Source of the DNA: an uncultured Candidatus Melainabacteria bacterium
GTDB lineage: Bacteria; Cyanobacteriota; Vampirovibrionia; Gastranaerophilales; Gastranaerophilaceae
DNA: 64,000 bases
Assembly (NCBI GenBank): GCA_934718135.1
Contig: CAKUZW010000001.1
Span: 1 to 64,000 of the forward strand
Direction: 5' to 3'
The notes under the pieces were generated by a model. It did not search any database. It saw only the letters and a program-made list of their open reading frames with translations, and was not told the origin of the DNA. Shown here piece after piece: positions 15,356-23,746 of this stretch. Made by a program: the position numbers and the translations under genes. Numbering within the stretch: the first letter of the stretch is position 1; the number at the start of each line of letters is the position of its first letter.

Positions 15356-15727
15356 TTAAATTTTAAAATTTTCTAATTCCGGTTCTAAATAATTATAAAT
15401 TTGATTGAGCCTTGATTTGTTATGAATAAACCACCAACCGATGAGAGTTTCAAAAGCTGTTGCTTGTCGATATTCGGTTTGAATGTTTCGCCTCCCGACA
15501 GGGATAGGAAGATTTCTTGCTCGTTTGGCAATTTCGAGTTCTTCTTCTGTTAAAAATTGTTCTAAAAAATGTAAAAGTTCATTTTGAGTATGGGTTTTGA
15601 CTAAATTAGTCGTAATTTGGTGTAATTTTTTAGAGTTATTTGTCAAAAGAATTGTTTTTTCTCTGATAAATAATTCCCATACCGCATCCCCTAAATATGC
15701 ATAGTTTCTCAAATTTATGTCTTCCAT
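15356..15727 (-). CDS. mrnC: Mini-ribonuclease 3
   Basis: A 123-residue RNase III-like endonuclease without the double-stranded RNA-binding domain. In Bacillus this enzyme matures 23S rRNA. Seen: the catalytic signature YAYLGDAVWELFIRE (Asp after LG) near residue 10, LHQITTNLVKTHTQNELL, LTEEELEIAKRARN and the second acidic motif ATAFETLIGWWFI. The start has no ribosome site. TAAAAT lies exactly 6 nt before the ATG, so a leaderless mRNA is predicted. Its usual partner cysS is not adjacent. Confidence 0.93.
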   Translation of the reverse strand: MEDINLRNYAYLGDAVWELFIREKTILLTNNSKKLHQITTNLVKTHTQNELLHFLEQFLTEEELEIAKRARNLPIPVGRRNIQTEYRQATAFETLIGWWFIHNKSRLNQIYNYLEPELENFKI

Positions 15728-15806
15728 AGTCTAATTTTACTACAAATATTTTCCATTTGAAATTTTCGCTTATTGATGAGAATATAAAAACAAACAAGGA
15801 GAAATT

Positions 15807-16394
15807 ATGAAGAGAAATTTGTTATTTATATTTTTGTGTTTGGTTGTTGGTGTTTCATCTGTGAATGCTCAGTGTGCATGTTCAGGTGCTAAGATGTCAG
15901 TTCAAAAAACTTGTGACAAATCTTCAAATGCTCCGCAGGAGGCTCAGCTTTACAAAAAATATATTAAACATGTTCAGCAAGATAGAGCAAGTGTATATAA
16001 CGCATTGAATTTGTCCGATGCTCAAATTCAAAAAAGAGAAGATTTGATGCAAGAGTATAATCCACTTTATGAACAAAAGTTTGATTGTCTTTTGAAAGAA
16101 AGTTTTAAACTTCAAGCCATGCAAAGTTCAAATGCTCCGGAAACAGAATTGGCATCTCAACGCCGAGTTATTAAAAATATAAAAAAGGATATAAAAAAGA
16201 CTTTAAATAAAGAAACAAAGTGTTTTAGAAAATCTCTAAACGGTCAACAAAAGGCAAAATATTCAATGATAAAGAAGTTAGAACGTAGAGATTTTAAACG
16301 AGATTTGCACCAAAAAGATTATTACAAATCAAATCCGCAAATGCGACCATTCGGAAACCCTCAACCTTGCCCTTGCCCAATCGGTAGAGAGTAG
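15807..16394 (+). CDS. Exported helical protein, Spy/CpxP-like
   Basis: A 195-residue protein with a signal peptide (MKRNLLFIFLCLVVGVSSVNAQC) and a Cys-rich stretch after it (CACSGAKMSVQKTC). The middle is helical and contains LNLSDAQIQKREDLMQEYNP, which resembles the LTxxQ segments of periplasmic Spy/CpxP chaperones. A second charged helix has KKDIKKTLNKETKCFRKSLNGQQKAKY. The C-terminus is Pro/Cys-rich (NPQPCPCPIGRE). AAGGAG precedes the ATG. A periplasmic stress-sensing or holdase role is an inference from that one resemblance. Confidence 0.6.
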   Translation: MKRNLLFIFLCLVVGVSSVNAQCACSGAKMSVQKTCDKSSNAPQEAQLYKKYIKHVQQDRASVYNALNLSDAQIQKREDLMQEYNPLYEQKFDCLLKESFKLQAMQSSNAPETELASQRRVIKNIKKDIKKTLNKETKCFRKSLNGQQKAKYSMIKKLERRDFKRDLHQKDYYKSNPQMRPFGNPQPCPCPIGRE

Positions 16395-16402
16395 GAACGG
16401 AC

Positions 16403-16510
16403 ACGTCATTCTGAGCCACGCGAGCTCAAGCATTAAGGCGGAGCCGTATCCGTTTAATGCGAGCGTGAAGAGCAAAAAATCTATTCCCCTTTTCCTAAAT
16501 TTCCCCCCCC
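16403..16510 (+). repeat. Dispersed repeat C plus C-rich tract
   Basis: GTCATTCTGAG, then GAGCTCAAGCATTAAGGCGGAGCCG and ATCCGTTTAATGCGAGCG (16403-16472), recur at 22891-22963, 23848-23933 and 38847-38928. A C-rich tract (CTATTCCCCTTTTCC..., with eight C in a row) follows. It is the complement of the (GGAAATA)n tract linked to other copies. The element lies directly after the stop of the Spy-like gene. Confidence 0.75.
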
Positions 16511-16562
16511 AATTCATAAAAATAAATGATGATTTTTGAATTGAAATCATTATAATTGTGGT

Positions 16563-17189
16563 ATGAATAGGTTTTTAGTAATAGTTTTCATTATTGTATT
16601 TGTATCGGCTGCTCAATGCTTTGCAAGGGAAAATGATTCAAATCAAGGTTATATTGGCTCTTTGCCGGATTTAACCAGAGAATATCAACCAAAGCGACAA
16701 GACGAGAAACCGCCTATTGAAGCTCGTCCGGCAAAAGATTTTAATTCTGAAAATGAGATTAAACCTGTTCCAAGAGATAATCCAGCTTTTGTTAATATAA
16801 TTTTGAAATCTGATAAAACATCCCAATATGTCAATGATATCAATGAATTTATTCCAATGTTGGAAGATATTTTTGATTTGATTGAAAATGGTGGGAATGT
16901 TCAGATTTTTAATGCGAAGGTTTATTTTTTCAATAAAAATGCGGATTATTTCAGAGATAAATACAATAACAAACCTGAAAGTCAGTTTGTTTCATATAAA
17001 AGGATTATGGAATTGAGTACACATGCTCGTTCAATTGCACTTTTGAGGAGCGAAGCCGAAAAATACAATCCTTATTTGGCTTATGGCAGTGCGGGATATA
17101 TTTATAATCCTAATAATATTCAAGAGCAACTCGGGTATTTGAAAACGGAGATTGAACAAACTATTTTGATTCTTAAGGAGTCAAATTGA
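16563..17189 (+). CDS. Exported hypothetical protein
   Basis: A 208-residue protein with a signal peptide (MNRFLVIVFIIVFVSAAQCFA). A polar, disordered stretch with DLTREYQPKRQDEKPPIEARP follows, then a helical C-terminal domain (about 75-208: YVNDINEFIPMLEDIFDLIENGGNVQIFNAKVYFFNKNADYFRDKY...). No known family is recognised. No ribosome site is visible. A perfect TATAAT (16551-16556) ends 6 nt before the ATG, predicting a leaderless mRNA. It precedes the LptF/G permease by 46 bp, but that gene has its own -10 element. Confidence 0.72.
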   Translation: MNRFLVIVFIIVFVSAAQCFARENDSNQGYIGSLPDLTREYQPKRQDEKPPIEARPAKDFNSENEIKPVPRDNPAFVNIILKSDKTSQYVNDINEFIPMLEDIFDLIENGGNVQIFNAKVYFFNKNADYFRDKYNNKPESQFVSYKRIMELSTHARSIALLRSEAEKYNPYLAYGSAGYIYNPNNIQEQLGYLKTEIEQTILILKESN

Positions 17190-17235
17190 TTTAAAATTAT
17201 TTGCTTAAACTTTTTGTTTAGATTAAAATCTATTT

Positions 17236-18372
17236 ATGTTTGAAAAGGTTTTGGATTTTGCAAAAAGTAAGTTTAATACTGTAAAAATTTTAGACAGATA
17301 TATTTTAAAACAAGTAATAGAAATGTTTTTGATGGGTGTATTTGTCTTTACTACAATTATTTTTGCGTCCGATACTTTTATTACATTGATTAAACAAATT
17401 GCGAAATTCGGTATTCCGTTCAAAGTTGCGTTTATTTTGATTTTGCTAAACCTTCCGTCAGTAATTGTTATGACAATCCCTATGGGTGTTTTGCTTGCAA
17501 CGGTAATGACGTTGAATAAATTGAGCTTGTCATCTGAAATTACTGTAATGAGAGCTTGCGGAATTGGTTTGAACAGAATTGCTAAACCTATATTTATTTT
17601 TGCAATAGTTATGTCATTGTCCAGTTTCTTTATTAACGAAAGTGTTGTTCCTGTGATGGCATCACAGTCTAAAACTCTAGCACTGTGGGCATTGGGACAA
17701 AAAAATATTCCTGACGGAAAACAAAATTTTGTGTTCAAGGAATTGTCTGATAATGGAGTTTTGAAACGCCTTTTTTATGTTGGATCTTGTAAAAAGAAAA
17801 CATTGTATAACGTAACCGTTTTAGATAATTCAAAAGAGGGAACTATTCAGGTTTTACAAGCAAGAGAAGGAAAAACTTCTCCTGAAGGGTGGCAGTTTGA
17901 AAAAGGTGCTGCATATACTATAGGTAATGACGGGCAGGTTTTGAATACAACGTTGTTTGACACATCTGTTGTTAAATTCGGTTTGGATTTATCTAAAGAA
18001 ATGAATAGAAATGTTGCAAAAGAATATAATTTTACCGGCTTGTTAAAATATTTGGCATCCGGTGATATTTCTCCTGAGGACAGAAGAGTTTATACAATTG
18101 AACTTTTTGATAAAATTGCACTTCCTCTAACAACGATTGTTTTTGTACTTGTTGGAGTTCCGTTAGCGATTACACCTCCAAGAGTTCGATATAACAGAGG
18201 ATTTTTGTTTAGTATTTTGATTATTTTTGCATATTATGTAGTTAGGGCATTGTCTTTGTCATTTGGTGAAGCAGGTTCTTTGGCTCCATTTTTGGCAGCT
18301 TGGCTTCCAAATATTGTTTTGACTGTTTGGGGCACTTGGTTATACTACAAAAAAGTTTATACAATTTCTTAA
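17236..18372 (+). CDS. LptF/LptG-family lipopolysaccharide export permease
   Basis: A 378-residue inner-membrane protein of the YjgP/YjgQ family. With LptB and LptC it extracts lipopolysaccharide and passes it to the periplasmic bridge. N-terminal: ILDRYILKQVIEMFLMGVFVFTTIIF is the first membrane helix. LLNLPSVIVMTIPMGVLLATVMTLNKLSLSSEITVMRACGI is the coupling region with the conserved SSEI-x-R-A-G. A periplasmic beta-jellyroll domain (about 140-265) follows, then membrane helices with IALPLTTIVFVLVGVPLAI. The single gene (not an F-G pair here) suggests one protein may serve both roles, as in cyanobacteria. The start has no ribosome site, and TAAAAT lies 6 nt before the ATG. Confidence 0.93.
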   Translation: MFEKVLDFAKSKFNTVKILDRYILKQVIEMFLMGVFVFTTIIFASDTFITLIKQIAKFGIPFKVAFILILLNLPSVIVMTIPMGVLLATVMTLNKLSLSSEITVMRACGIGLNRIAKPIFIFAIVMSLSSFFINESVVPVMASQSKTLALWALGQKNIPDGKQNFVFKELSDNGVLKRLFYVGSCKKKTLYNVTVLDNSKEGTIQVLQAREGKTSPEGWQFEKGAAYTIGNDGQVLNTTLFDTSVVKFGLDLSKEMNRNVAKEYNFTGLLKYLASGDISPEDRRVYTIELFDKIALPLTTIVFVLVGVPLAITPPRVRYNRGFLFSILIIFAYYVVRALSLSFGEAGSLAPFLAAWLPNIVLTVWGTWLYYKKVYTIS

Positions 18373-18434
18373 AATTTTGTAAAATCATACTTTTAATGGT
18401 GAAAAAAAATTTTTTCGTGTTTTAAAATGTATGT

Positions 18435-19133
18435 ATGGCGAGTAGTAACAACGACAATAAAATAAGTGGAAATATTTTCAGTCAAAAGTACAATTTTTCT
18501 GAAGTAAATCCTTTTAGTGGAAATTTTGACCCGTCTGAGGTTTCAAAAAGTTCTACCACTCCTGCTGCTACAAATCCTATAAAGAGATTAAACGGTTATG
18601 ATTCTGCGATATTGAATAACACAAAGTTTGATGACGCAGAAACAGAAGATTTGAGTATTGAATACAGAATTAAAGAAAAAGAGTCTGTAATTAAAGATTT
18701 GGATGCAAAAATCAAAGTTGCAGATAATTATGGAACGCAAAATGAAGCTTTAGGTTTGAAAGCTAAAAAACAACGAATTTCTCAAGAGTTAGATGTCTTA
18801 AGAAAACAACAAATGTATGGTGGTCGAGTTTTAGGTGAAAAATCTCAAGCTTATCATGAAACATTCAAAGAAAAAATGCCTGTGATTTATAAAATTCAGT
18901 CATTTATTTCGCGTCAAATTTTAGCAAAACTTTCTAAAAAAGTTAATTCGGTTGTAACTTTGAGCGATTCTCTTGAACAGTTGTCTGAAATTAGTAAAAG
19001 TGTTGATGATTTGGTGGATATGAATGTTCCTTATGGTGAAAAAGTCCAAAATTACGAAAAACTTACTGAATATTTAAATCAAGCCAATATGATTCATTCG
19101 AAAATTTCTAAATCATTGGGTAAAAAAATGTAG
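18435..19133 (+). CDS. Cytoplasmic coiled-coil protein of unknown function
   Basis: A 232-residue protein with no signal or membrane segment. Residues 1-60 are Ser/Asn-rich and likely disordered (NIFSQKYNFSEVNPFSG). Residues 70-125 form a charged coiled coil (IEYRIKEKESVIKDLDAKIKVAD, LKAKKQRISQELDVLRKQQ). A helical C-terminal domain (130-232) has VVTLSDSLEQLSEISKSVDDLVD. It is not recognised. No ribosome site is seen, and TAAAAT is exactly 6 nt before the ATG, so a leaderless mRNA is likely. Confidence 0.72.
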   Translation: MASSNNDNKISGNIFSQKYNFSEVNPFSGNFDPSEVSKSSTTPAATNPIKRLNGYDSAILNNTKFDDAETEDLSIEYRIKEKESVIKDLDAKIKVADNYGTQNEALGLKAKKQRISQELDVLRKQQMYGGRVLGEKSQAYHETFKEKMPVIYKIQSFISRQILAKLSKKVNSVVTLSDSLEQLSEISKSVDDLVDMNVPYGEKVQNYEKLTEYLNQANMIHSKISKSLGKKM

Positions 19134-19191
19134 GCAATTTTCTATTTGTTTGGTTTTATATATAATGTAGGAAAATTTAAAAGGATTTTTA

Positions 19192-20388
19192 ATGCTATCA
19201 ATTTCAAGATTTTTACCCCCTTGTGTAAATCGTGTTGGTTTGAATACGGTTAATAAAGTAAGAACTTTTGTTGGGCAAAAGCCTATTAATGACTACAAGT
19301 TACTTTCCAAAAGTTCAAAAGTTGAGGTTACAGATGCATTTAAATCAAAGTTGCCAATACTTAAAAATGCAACAACAATGGATGTTGTAAGAATTGGTAA
19401 AAAGACTGATTCTTCTTTTAAAAGACTTGTTTTTTCATTGTATGATGAGAATAAAAAATTACTTCAGCGATTGTATAGTGATAATGGTGTTCTTACAAAA
19501 GTAAGAAAATACGAAATAGATGACTTTGATGAGTATAGAAAAATTACGACAGAAAAATTTAGTGCTGATAATAGATTTAAACCGATATCCAGAGTTGTTG
19601 AAAATATTAAAAAAGAAACAATTTTAAAGAAATTTAAAGGCATTTCCCCTACATGTTTATATGTAAAAAGATGTGAGTACGATTCGACTTTAAAAAATCC
19701 GCTTGTAACTTTTTTAAAAACTCATAGAACTGTTTTAGAAACGCCTGAAAATAAAAAATTTGTATCAGGAAGAATTGTTAAGACCTCTGATGGTGTAAAC
19801 TTGGTAAACTTGAAGAAGTCTGATAATTTAGATATTGATTTTTCGGATAAATATTTGAAATATAGATTTTTAAATCCAAAATCTGTGGAAGGTTTAGAAA
19901 CTTATACTCGAGATTTGTTAAAAGAAAAAGGGCTGGACAAATTGGGAATTGATATTTATCATACAACAAAAATGAGTGCTCATGGTGAGTTTTGTTCTCC
20001 TCTAGGTTGCATTGGTTACAATAGAGATTTTTCTGCTCCAATGTCCACATATACATCTGCTTCGGCTATTAATACTGCAGCTCATGAAGCAGAACACGCA
20101 TATCAACATGCCCAAATCGGCAGAATTGGAAAAGGTAGGACAAGCTATGAAATAAGGGCTATGCAAGAACTTGGAGAAATAACAGATATGGAAGAAAGAG
20201 CGGAAGCTCTAAAATATTCTATCGCATCAGAAAAATACCCAACAAAAAATGTAAATTCTGATAACCCTGATTATTACTACAATTATCTTGAAATAAAAGC
20301 TCGTGAAGCAGGAGAAAAAGCCGAAAAAGAATATCGTAACAATTTTGAAAATTATTATTTCTTCCGTCATTTTAATGACATTTATTAA
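19192..20388 (+). CDS. Putative zinc metalloprotease (HEAEH zincin)
   Basis: A 398-residue protein. The first 250 residues are unrecognised and rich in Lys and Asp. A C-terminal domain contains INTAAHEAEHAYQHAQIG, a HExxH zinc-binding motif near residue 298. About 75 residues later NYLEIKAREAGEKAEKEY supplies a candidate third ligand Glu in an ExxAR context. Both are typical of gluzincin-like peptidases found in effectors and phage proteins. There is no signal peptide, and the N-terminus (MLSISRFLPPCVNRVGLNTVNK) is positively charged. AAGGA precedes the ATG. The substrate and location are unknown. Export by a non-Sec route cannot be excluded. Confidence 0.7.
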   Translation: MLSISRFLPPCVNRVGLNTVNKVRTFVGQKPINDYKLLSKSSKVEVTDAFKSKLPILKNATTMDVVRIGKKTDSSFKRLVFSLYDENKKLLQRLYSDNGVLTKVRKYEIDDFDEYRKITTEKFSADNRFKPISRVVENIKKETILKKFKGISPTCLYVKRCEYDSTLKNPLVTFLKTHRTVLETPENKKFVSGRIVKTSDGVNLVNLKKSDNLDIDFSDKYLKYRFLNPKSVEGLETYTRDLLKEKGLDKLGIDIYHTTKMSAHGEFCSPLGCIGYNRDFSAPMSTYTSASAINTAAHEAEHAYQHAQIGRIGKGRTSYEIRAMQELGEITDMEERAEALKYSIASEKYPTKNVNSDNPDYYYNYLEIKAREAGEKAEKEYRNNFENYYFFRHFNDIY

Positions 20389-20464
20389 GAATAAATCCCT
20401 TCTTGCTTGCAAGTCATGTTTGTCATACAATTCTGTGTGAGAATAAGCTTTTTAAGGAGAAAAT

Positions 20465-21928
20465 ATGAACGAGCTGTTAAAAAAATCCGCTGCAGAGCAA
20501 GGTAAAGCTTTAAGAAATAAAGAGATTTCTGCTGTTGAACTTACTAATGCAGCATTTGATAGAATAAATTCTGTTGAAGAGAAGTTAGGTGCTTTTAATT
20601 CATTAACAAAAGAAACTGCTCTTGAAACAGCTAAAAAAGTAGATGAAAAAATTGCTAAAGGGGAAGAATTACCACTTCTTGCAGGTATTCCTCTTGCACT
20701 AAAAGATAATATGAACCTTGTTGGTTCTCACACAACCGCATCTTCAAAAATTTTGGAAAACTTTGTTTCTCCATTCAATGCGACTGTTACAGAAAAATTA
20801 TTGAATAATTTGGTTCCAATTGTGGGAAAAGCAAACTTGGACGAATTTGCAATGGGTTCTTCAAACGAAAACTCAGCATTTAAAAAGGTTCACAACCCTT
20901 GGGATTTGAACAAAGTTCCCGGAGGTTCATCAGGTGGATCTGCTGCTAGTGTTTCATCTTGTGAAGCAACTTTGGCACTTGGTTCTGATACAGGTGGTTC
21001 AATTCGTCTTCCTGCAAGTTTTTGCGGTATCGTTGGTATGAAACCTACTTATGGTAGAGTTTCTCGTTATGGTTTGATTGCGTTCGCATCATCTCTTGAC
21101 CAAATCGGTCCATTCGCAAGAACGGTAGAAGACGCTGCTAACTTGTTAGAAGTAATTTCAGGTCATGACCCTAAAGATTCTACATCTTTAGATATGCCTG
21201 TTGAACATTATGCTCAAAATTTGAATAATGATATCAAAGGTAAAAAAGTTGGTGTTATTAAAGAACTTATGGGTGAAGGAATTTCTCCGGATGTTCAAAA
21301 AGCTATTGAAAATGCAATTGAAACATACAAAAAATTAGGATGTGAAATTGTTGAAGTTTCATTGAAAAAATTGAAATATTCAATCGGAATTTACTATATT
21401 TTGGCAACTGCTGAATGTTCATCTAACCTTGCAAGATTTGACGGTGTTAGATATGGTTATAGACACCCAGATGCTAAAAATCTTCTTGAACTTTATACAA
21501 AATCAAGAGCAGAAGGTTTTGGACCTGAAGTTAAGAGACGTATAATGCTTGGAACTTACGCATTGTCATCAGGTTATTATGATGCTTATTACAAAAAAGC
21601 TCAACAAATGAGAGCTTTGGTTACAGAAGAATTCAGAGAAGCATTTAAGGATGTTGATATTTTGATTTCTCCAACTTGTCCAAACACAGCATTTGAACTT
21701 GGTGCAAAATCATCTGACCCACTTGCAATGTATTTGACAGATATTGCAACAATTAGTTGTAACCTTGCAGGGCTTCCTGGTATTAGTGTTCCGGCAGGAT
21801 TTGATGAATCAGGTATGCCGATTGGGTTGCAAATCTTGGCTCCTCAAATGCAAGAATCAAGATTGTTTAATTTTGCTTATAAATTTGAACAATCAAATGA
21901 TTTCTATACAAAATTAGCTAATTTGTAA
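20465..21928 (+). CDS. gatA: Glutamyl-tRNA(Gln) amidotransferase subunit A
   Basis: A 487-residue amidase that, with GatB and GatC, converts Glu-tRNA(Gln) and often Asp-tRNA(Asn) to the amidated forms. It supplies ammonia from glutamine. The Ser-cisSer-Lys triad is visible: Lys80 (LALKDN), Ser155 (PGGSSGGSAASV) and Ser179 (DTGGSIR). GMKPTYGRVSRYGLIAFASSLDQIGP and NLAGLPGISVPAGF are family marks. AAGGAG lies 7 nt before the ATG. gatB and gatC are not here. Length is normal. It ends at a bidirectional terminator. Confidence 0.98.
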   Translation: MNELLKKSAAEQGKALRNKEISAVELTNAAFDRINSVEEKLGAFNSLTKETALETAKKVDEKIAKGEELPLLAGIPLALKDNMNLVGSHTTASSKILENFVSPFNATVTEKLLNNLVPIVGKANLDEFAMGSSNENSAFKKVHNPWDLNKVPGGSSGGSAASVSSCEATLALGSDTGGSIRLPASFCGIVGMKPTYGRVSRYGLIAFASSLDQIGPFARTVEDAANLLEVISGHDPKDSTSLDMPVEHYAQNLNNDIKGKKVGVIKELMGEGISPDVQKAIENAIETYKKLGCEIVEVSLKKLKYSIGIYYILATAECSSNLARFDGVRYGYRHPDAKNLLELYTKSRAEGFGPEVKRRIMLGTYALSSGYYDAYYKKAQQMRALVTEEFREAFKDVDILISPTCPNTAFELGAKSSDPLAMYLTDIATISCNLAGLPGISVPAGFDESGMPIGLQILAPQMQESRLFNFAYKFEQSNDFYTKLANL

Positions 21929-21953
21929 TATTTAAAATAAAAGATAAAAACTA

Positions 21954-21988
21954 AAAATCTCCGCTATTATTATAATAACGGAGATTTT
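21954..21988. terminator. Bidirectional terminator between gatA and a small HTH gene
   Basis: AAAATCTCCG and CGGAGATTTT pair around an AT-rich loop and are followed by T-rich sequence on the plus strand. It lies between two convergent genes and touches the stop codon of the minus-strand gene. Confidence 0.75.
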
Positions 21989-22193
21989 ATTTTATTTTTA
22001 ATTCAAGTGAACAATTAATTATTTCTGCAATGAGTTTCATTTCTCTATATGTAATTGTTTCATTTCGCAATTTGTTTGATAAATTTGCAAGTGTGTATGG
22101 CTTATTCAGACGTTTTTCAAGCTCTTGGGCAACGAATTTTAGAGTTAATCCTTTGGTGTATAAAATTTCCTTTAATTCTGTGACTATTCTCAT
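21987..22193 (-). CDS. Small helix-turn-helix protein divergent from a prepilin locus
   Basis: A 68-residue protein that is one HTH domain: ELKEILYTKGLTLKFVAQELEKRLNKPYTLANLSNKLRNETITYREMKLIAEIINCSLEL. The layout (helix, turn, NLSNKL recognition helix) resembles small Xre-like regulators, perhaps of the DUF6471 type. No clear ribosome site precedes it. A TTATAT-like hexamer is 5 nt from the ATG. It faces a near-consensus promoter (22248-22276) that leads toward the prepilin gene at 22562. The Xre-prepilin pair at 10.8-11.9 kb shows the same plan. Confidence 0.72.
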   Translation of the reverse strand: MRIVTELKEILYTKGLTLKFVAQELEKRLNKPYTLANLSNKLRNETITYREMKLIAEIINCSLELKIK

Positions 22194-22247
22194 ACTTAAT
22201 ATAATTACACGTATCTGTATAAAAATAATTGCTGAATATAACTATTG

Positions 22248-22276
22248 TTGCATTAATAAACGAATTAATTTATAAT
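22248..22276 (+). promoter_or_regulatory. Near-consensus promoter before a disrupted small frame
   Basis: TTGCAT, a 17-bp spacer and TATAAT. The first start codon downstream is the ATG at 22313. Confidence 0.7.
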
Positions 22277-22312
22277 ACATGCATACGTTTAATAATATAG
22301 AGGTTTGAAGTA

Positions 22313-22402
22313 ATGCTGCAAGAAAATGCAATTCAGTATTTCACAATGAAAACAAATAATACACATGTCACCCTGAACTTGATTCAGGGTCTATCCATTT
22401 GA
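22313..22402 (+). pseudogene. Short frame interrupted by repeat D
   Basis: An ATG with GAGG 9 nt upstream and a good promoter begins MLQENAIQYFTMKTNN. Repeat element D begins at 22367 and the frame ends inside it (30 codons in all). The most natural reading is the 5' end of a gene, perhaps the original start of the prepilin operon, cut off by the element. It might also be a leader peptide. Confidence 0.35.
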
Positions 22403-22493
22403 TATTGATTTAAATCAAAATTGATAGATTCTGAATAACAAGAAAATTTAAATACTCATACTTCGTATAAATTTTCTAAGTTTTCAGAATGAC
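22367..22493 (-). repeat. Dispersed repeat D, copy 1
   Basis: The ends form imperfect inverted repeats (GTCACCCTGAA ... TTCAGAATGAC). Inside are GGGTCTATCCATTTGAT, AATTGATAGATTCTGAATA and AAATTTTCTAAG. Two more copies lie at 23958-24174 and 59072-59221. It is 127 bp, non-coding and MITE-like. Confidence 0.8.
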
Positions 22494-22561
22494 AGAATGT
22501 ATGTTTGGCTAGAAAGTCCCCGAACCCCCATTCAGTAGTAATAGATACGAAAGGAAAGATT

Positions 22562-23746
22562 ATGAAAAATAAAAAACATGTCATTACGAGAACGAACCGA
22601 GCAGAGTGCGGAGCTGTCTGCCAAAACGATAGGCTGTCCGCAGGACATATTTGGCAGACACGGAGTCACGTTTATGGCGAGGTGAAGTGTCAGGCAGAAG
22701 TACGAAGTGACGTAGTAATCCCAAACAAATTAGACAATGATAAAACTTGCAAGGGATTGTTACGTCGCTTTGTGCACAAAATTACCAATAATAACGAAAT
22801 TTCTCCTCACAATGACATGATTATAAAAACTGTAAAGAACTTATTCCCTTATTTTCCTATTTCCTTGTCCCCTAAAAAGATAATAGATTCTTCGCCAAAC
22901 GCACTCGCATTAAACGGATACGGCTCCGCCTTAATGCTTGAGCTCGTGCGGCTCAGAATGACGGCCTTCACTTTAGCTGAAGGTGCTACGCACGTAGATT
23001 TGCCACCAACAAAGGTGAAATTTGCATTTACTTTAGCAGAGGTATTAATCACCCTTGGTATAATCGGAGTTGTGGCGGCGATGACTATTCCAAATTTAAT
23101 GTCTAATTATAGAAAACATATTGCTGAAACTCGAATATTGAGAACCTATTCTATTATTACTCAGGCAATAAAGATTGCGGAGGAAGAATGGGGCGATGGT
23201 TTTTCTTCGGATGGTTTTAAAGGCGATAAGGATATAGTTGATGCCGGAGATGTTAATGGTTATTCTTGGGAATTGTCTCATGCTACATTTGAAAAATATT
23301 TTAAACCAAGTATTAGAACAATTCATTCTTATCCAAAGGAGTTTACCTTTGATTCATATAATGCAAAGACAGGGGCAAAGTATAATTCGCAATATAGATT
23401 TTTTGCTTGGTATGATTTGTTAGATGGTTCCAGATTGGGTTTTGTTAAAGCAGGGAATTATGGCGGTGTTCAGTTTATTATAATCCCTGAACCAAATAAG
23501 AAAAAGTTGATAGAAGGTGTTGATTTATTTTTATTAGAATTTCAACAAAGAAATGGTGTGTATGAATACTTCCCATTATATTATGATGCTTATCGTACAG
23601 GTAGAATAACTAATGATGACTTAGTAGAGTATTGCGGGGATGATAAATTTTATCCGGCTTATGCCAGTTCTATTGCTTCATACTGTTTCTTCCTTTTAAA
23701 GGTTAATGGGTACAAATTTCCTGCAAATTATCCTATAAAATTCTAG
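22562..23746 (+). CDS. Prepilin-like protein with repeat-derived 129-codon insert in its leader
   Basis: A 394-residue open frame. The ATG at 22562 has GAAAGGA 6 nt upstream and begins MKNKK like a normal prepilin. It then runs for 129 codons through dispersed repeats A, B-like, G and C (22577-22963). The prepilin motif AFTLAEGATHVDLPPTKVK and the canonical FTLAEVLITLGIIGVVAAMT come only after that. The rest (230-394) is a pseudopilin body with few cysteines (VEYCGDDKF, ASYCFF). As written the leader is far too long for normal prepilin peptidase processing. An ATG at 22958, provided by the last repeat (CAGAATGACG), would restore a short leader M-T-A-FTLAEG but has a poor ribosome site. The gene may be inactive, re-started internally or switchable. 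Confidence 0.75.
   Translation: MKNKKHVITRTNRAECGAVCQNDRLSAGHIWQTRSHVYGEVKCQAEVRSDVVIPNKLDNDKTCKGLLRRFVHKITNNNEISPHNDMIIKTVKNLFPYFPISLSPKKIIDSSPNALALNGYGSALMLELVRLRMTAFTLAEGATHVDLPPTKVKFAFTLAEVLITLGIIGVVAAMTIPNLMSNYRKHIAETRILRTYSIITQAIKIAEEEWGDGFSSDGFKGDKDIVDAGDVNGYSWELSHATFEKYFKPSIRTIHSYPKEFTFDSYNAKTGAKYNSQYRFFAWYDLLDGSRLGFVKAGNYGGVQFIIIPEPNKKKLIEGVDLFLLEFQQRNGVYEYFPLYYDAYRTGRITNDDLVEYCGDDKFYPAYASSIASYCFFLLKVNGYKFPANYPIKF
22577..22963 (+). repeat. Composite repeat insertion inside the prepilin leader (387 bp)
   Basis: The insert can be parsed as: repeat A at 22578-22722 (145 bp; about 141 of 145 identical to 59274-59418); a diverged B-like part at 22723-22817; the tract G (TTATTCCCTTATTTTCCTAT) at 22838-22875; and repeat C reversed at 22891-22963. 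It has no stop codon in the prepilin frame and its length is a multiple of three. The A-B-G order matches the minus-strand copy at 62709-63024. Confidence 0.8.

Noticed and set aside
22577..22958. The sequence TRTNRAECGAVCQNDRLSAG as a real conserved protein domain
   Set aside because: The same text appears in the open frame at 62681-63076 (minus) and the DNA of three copies is almost identical, also where it is not translated (59274-59418, which has no linked gene). It is a nucleotide repeat, and protein similarity is only a by-product.
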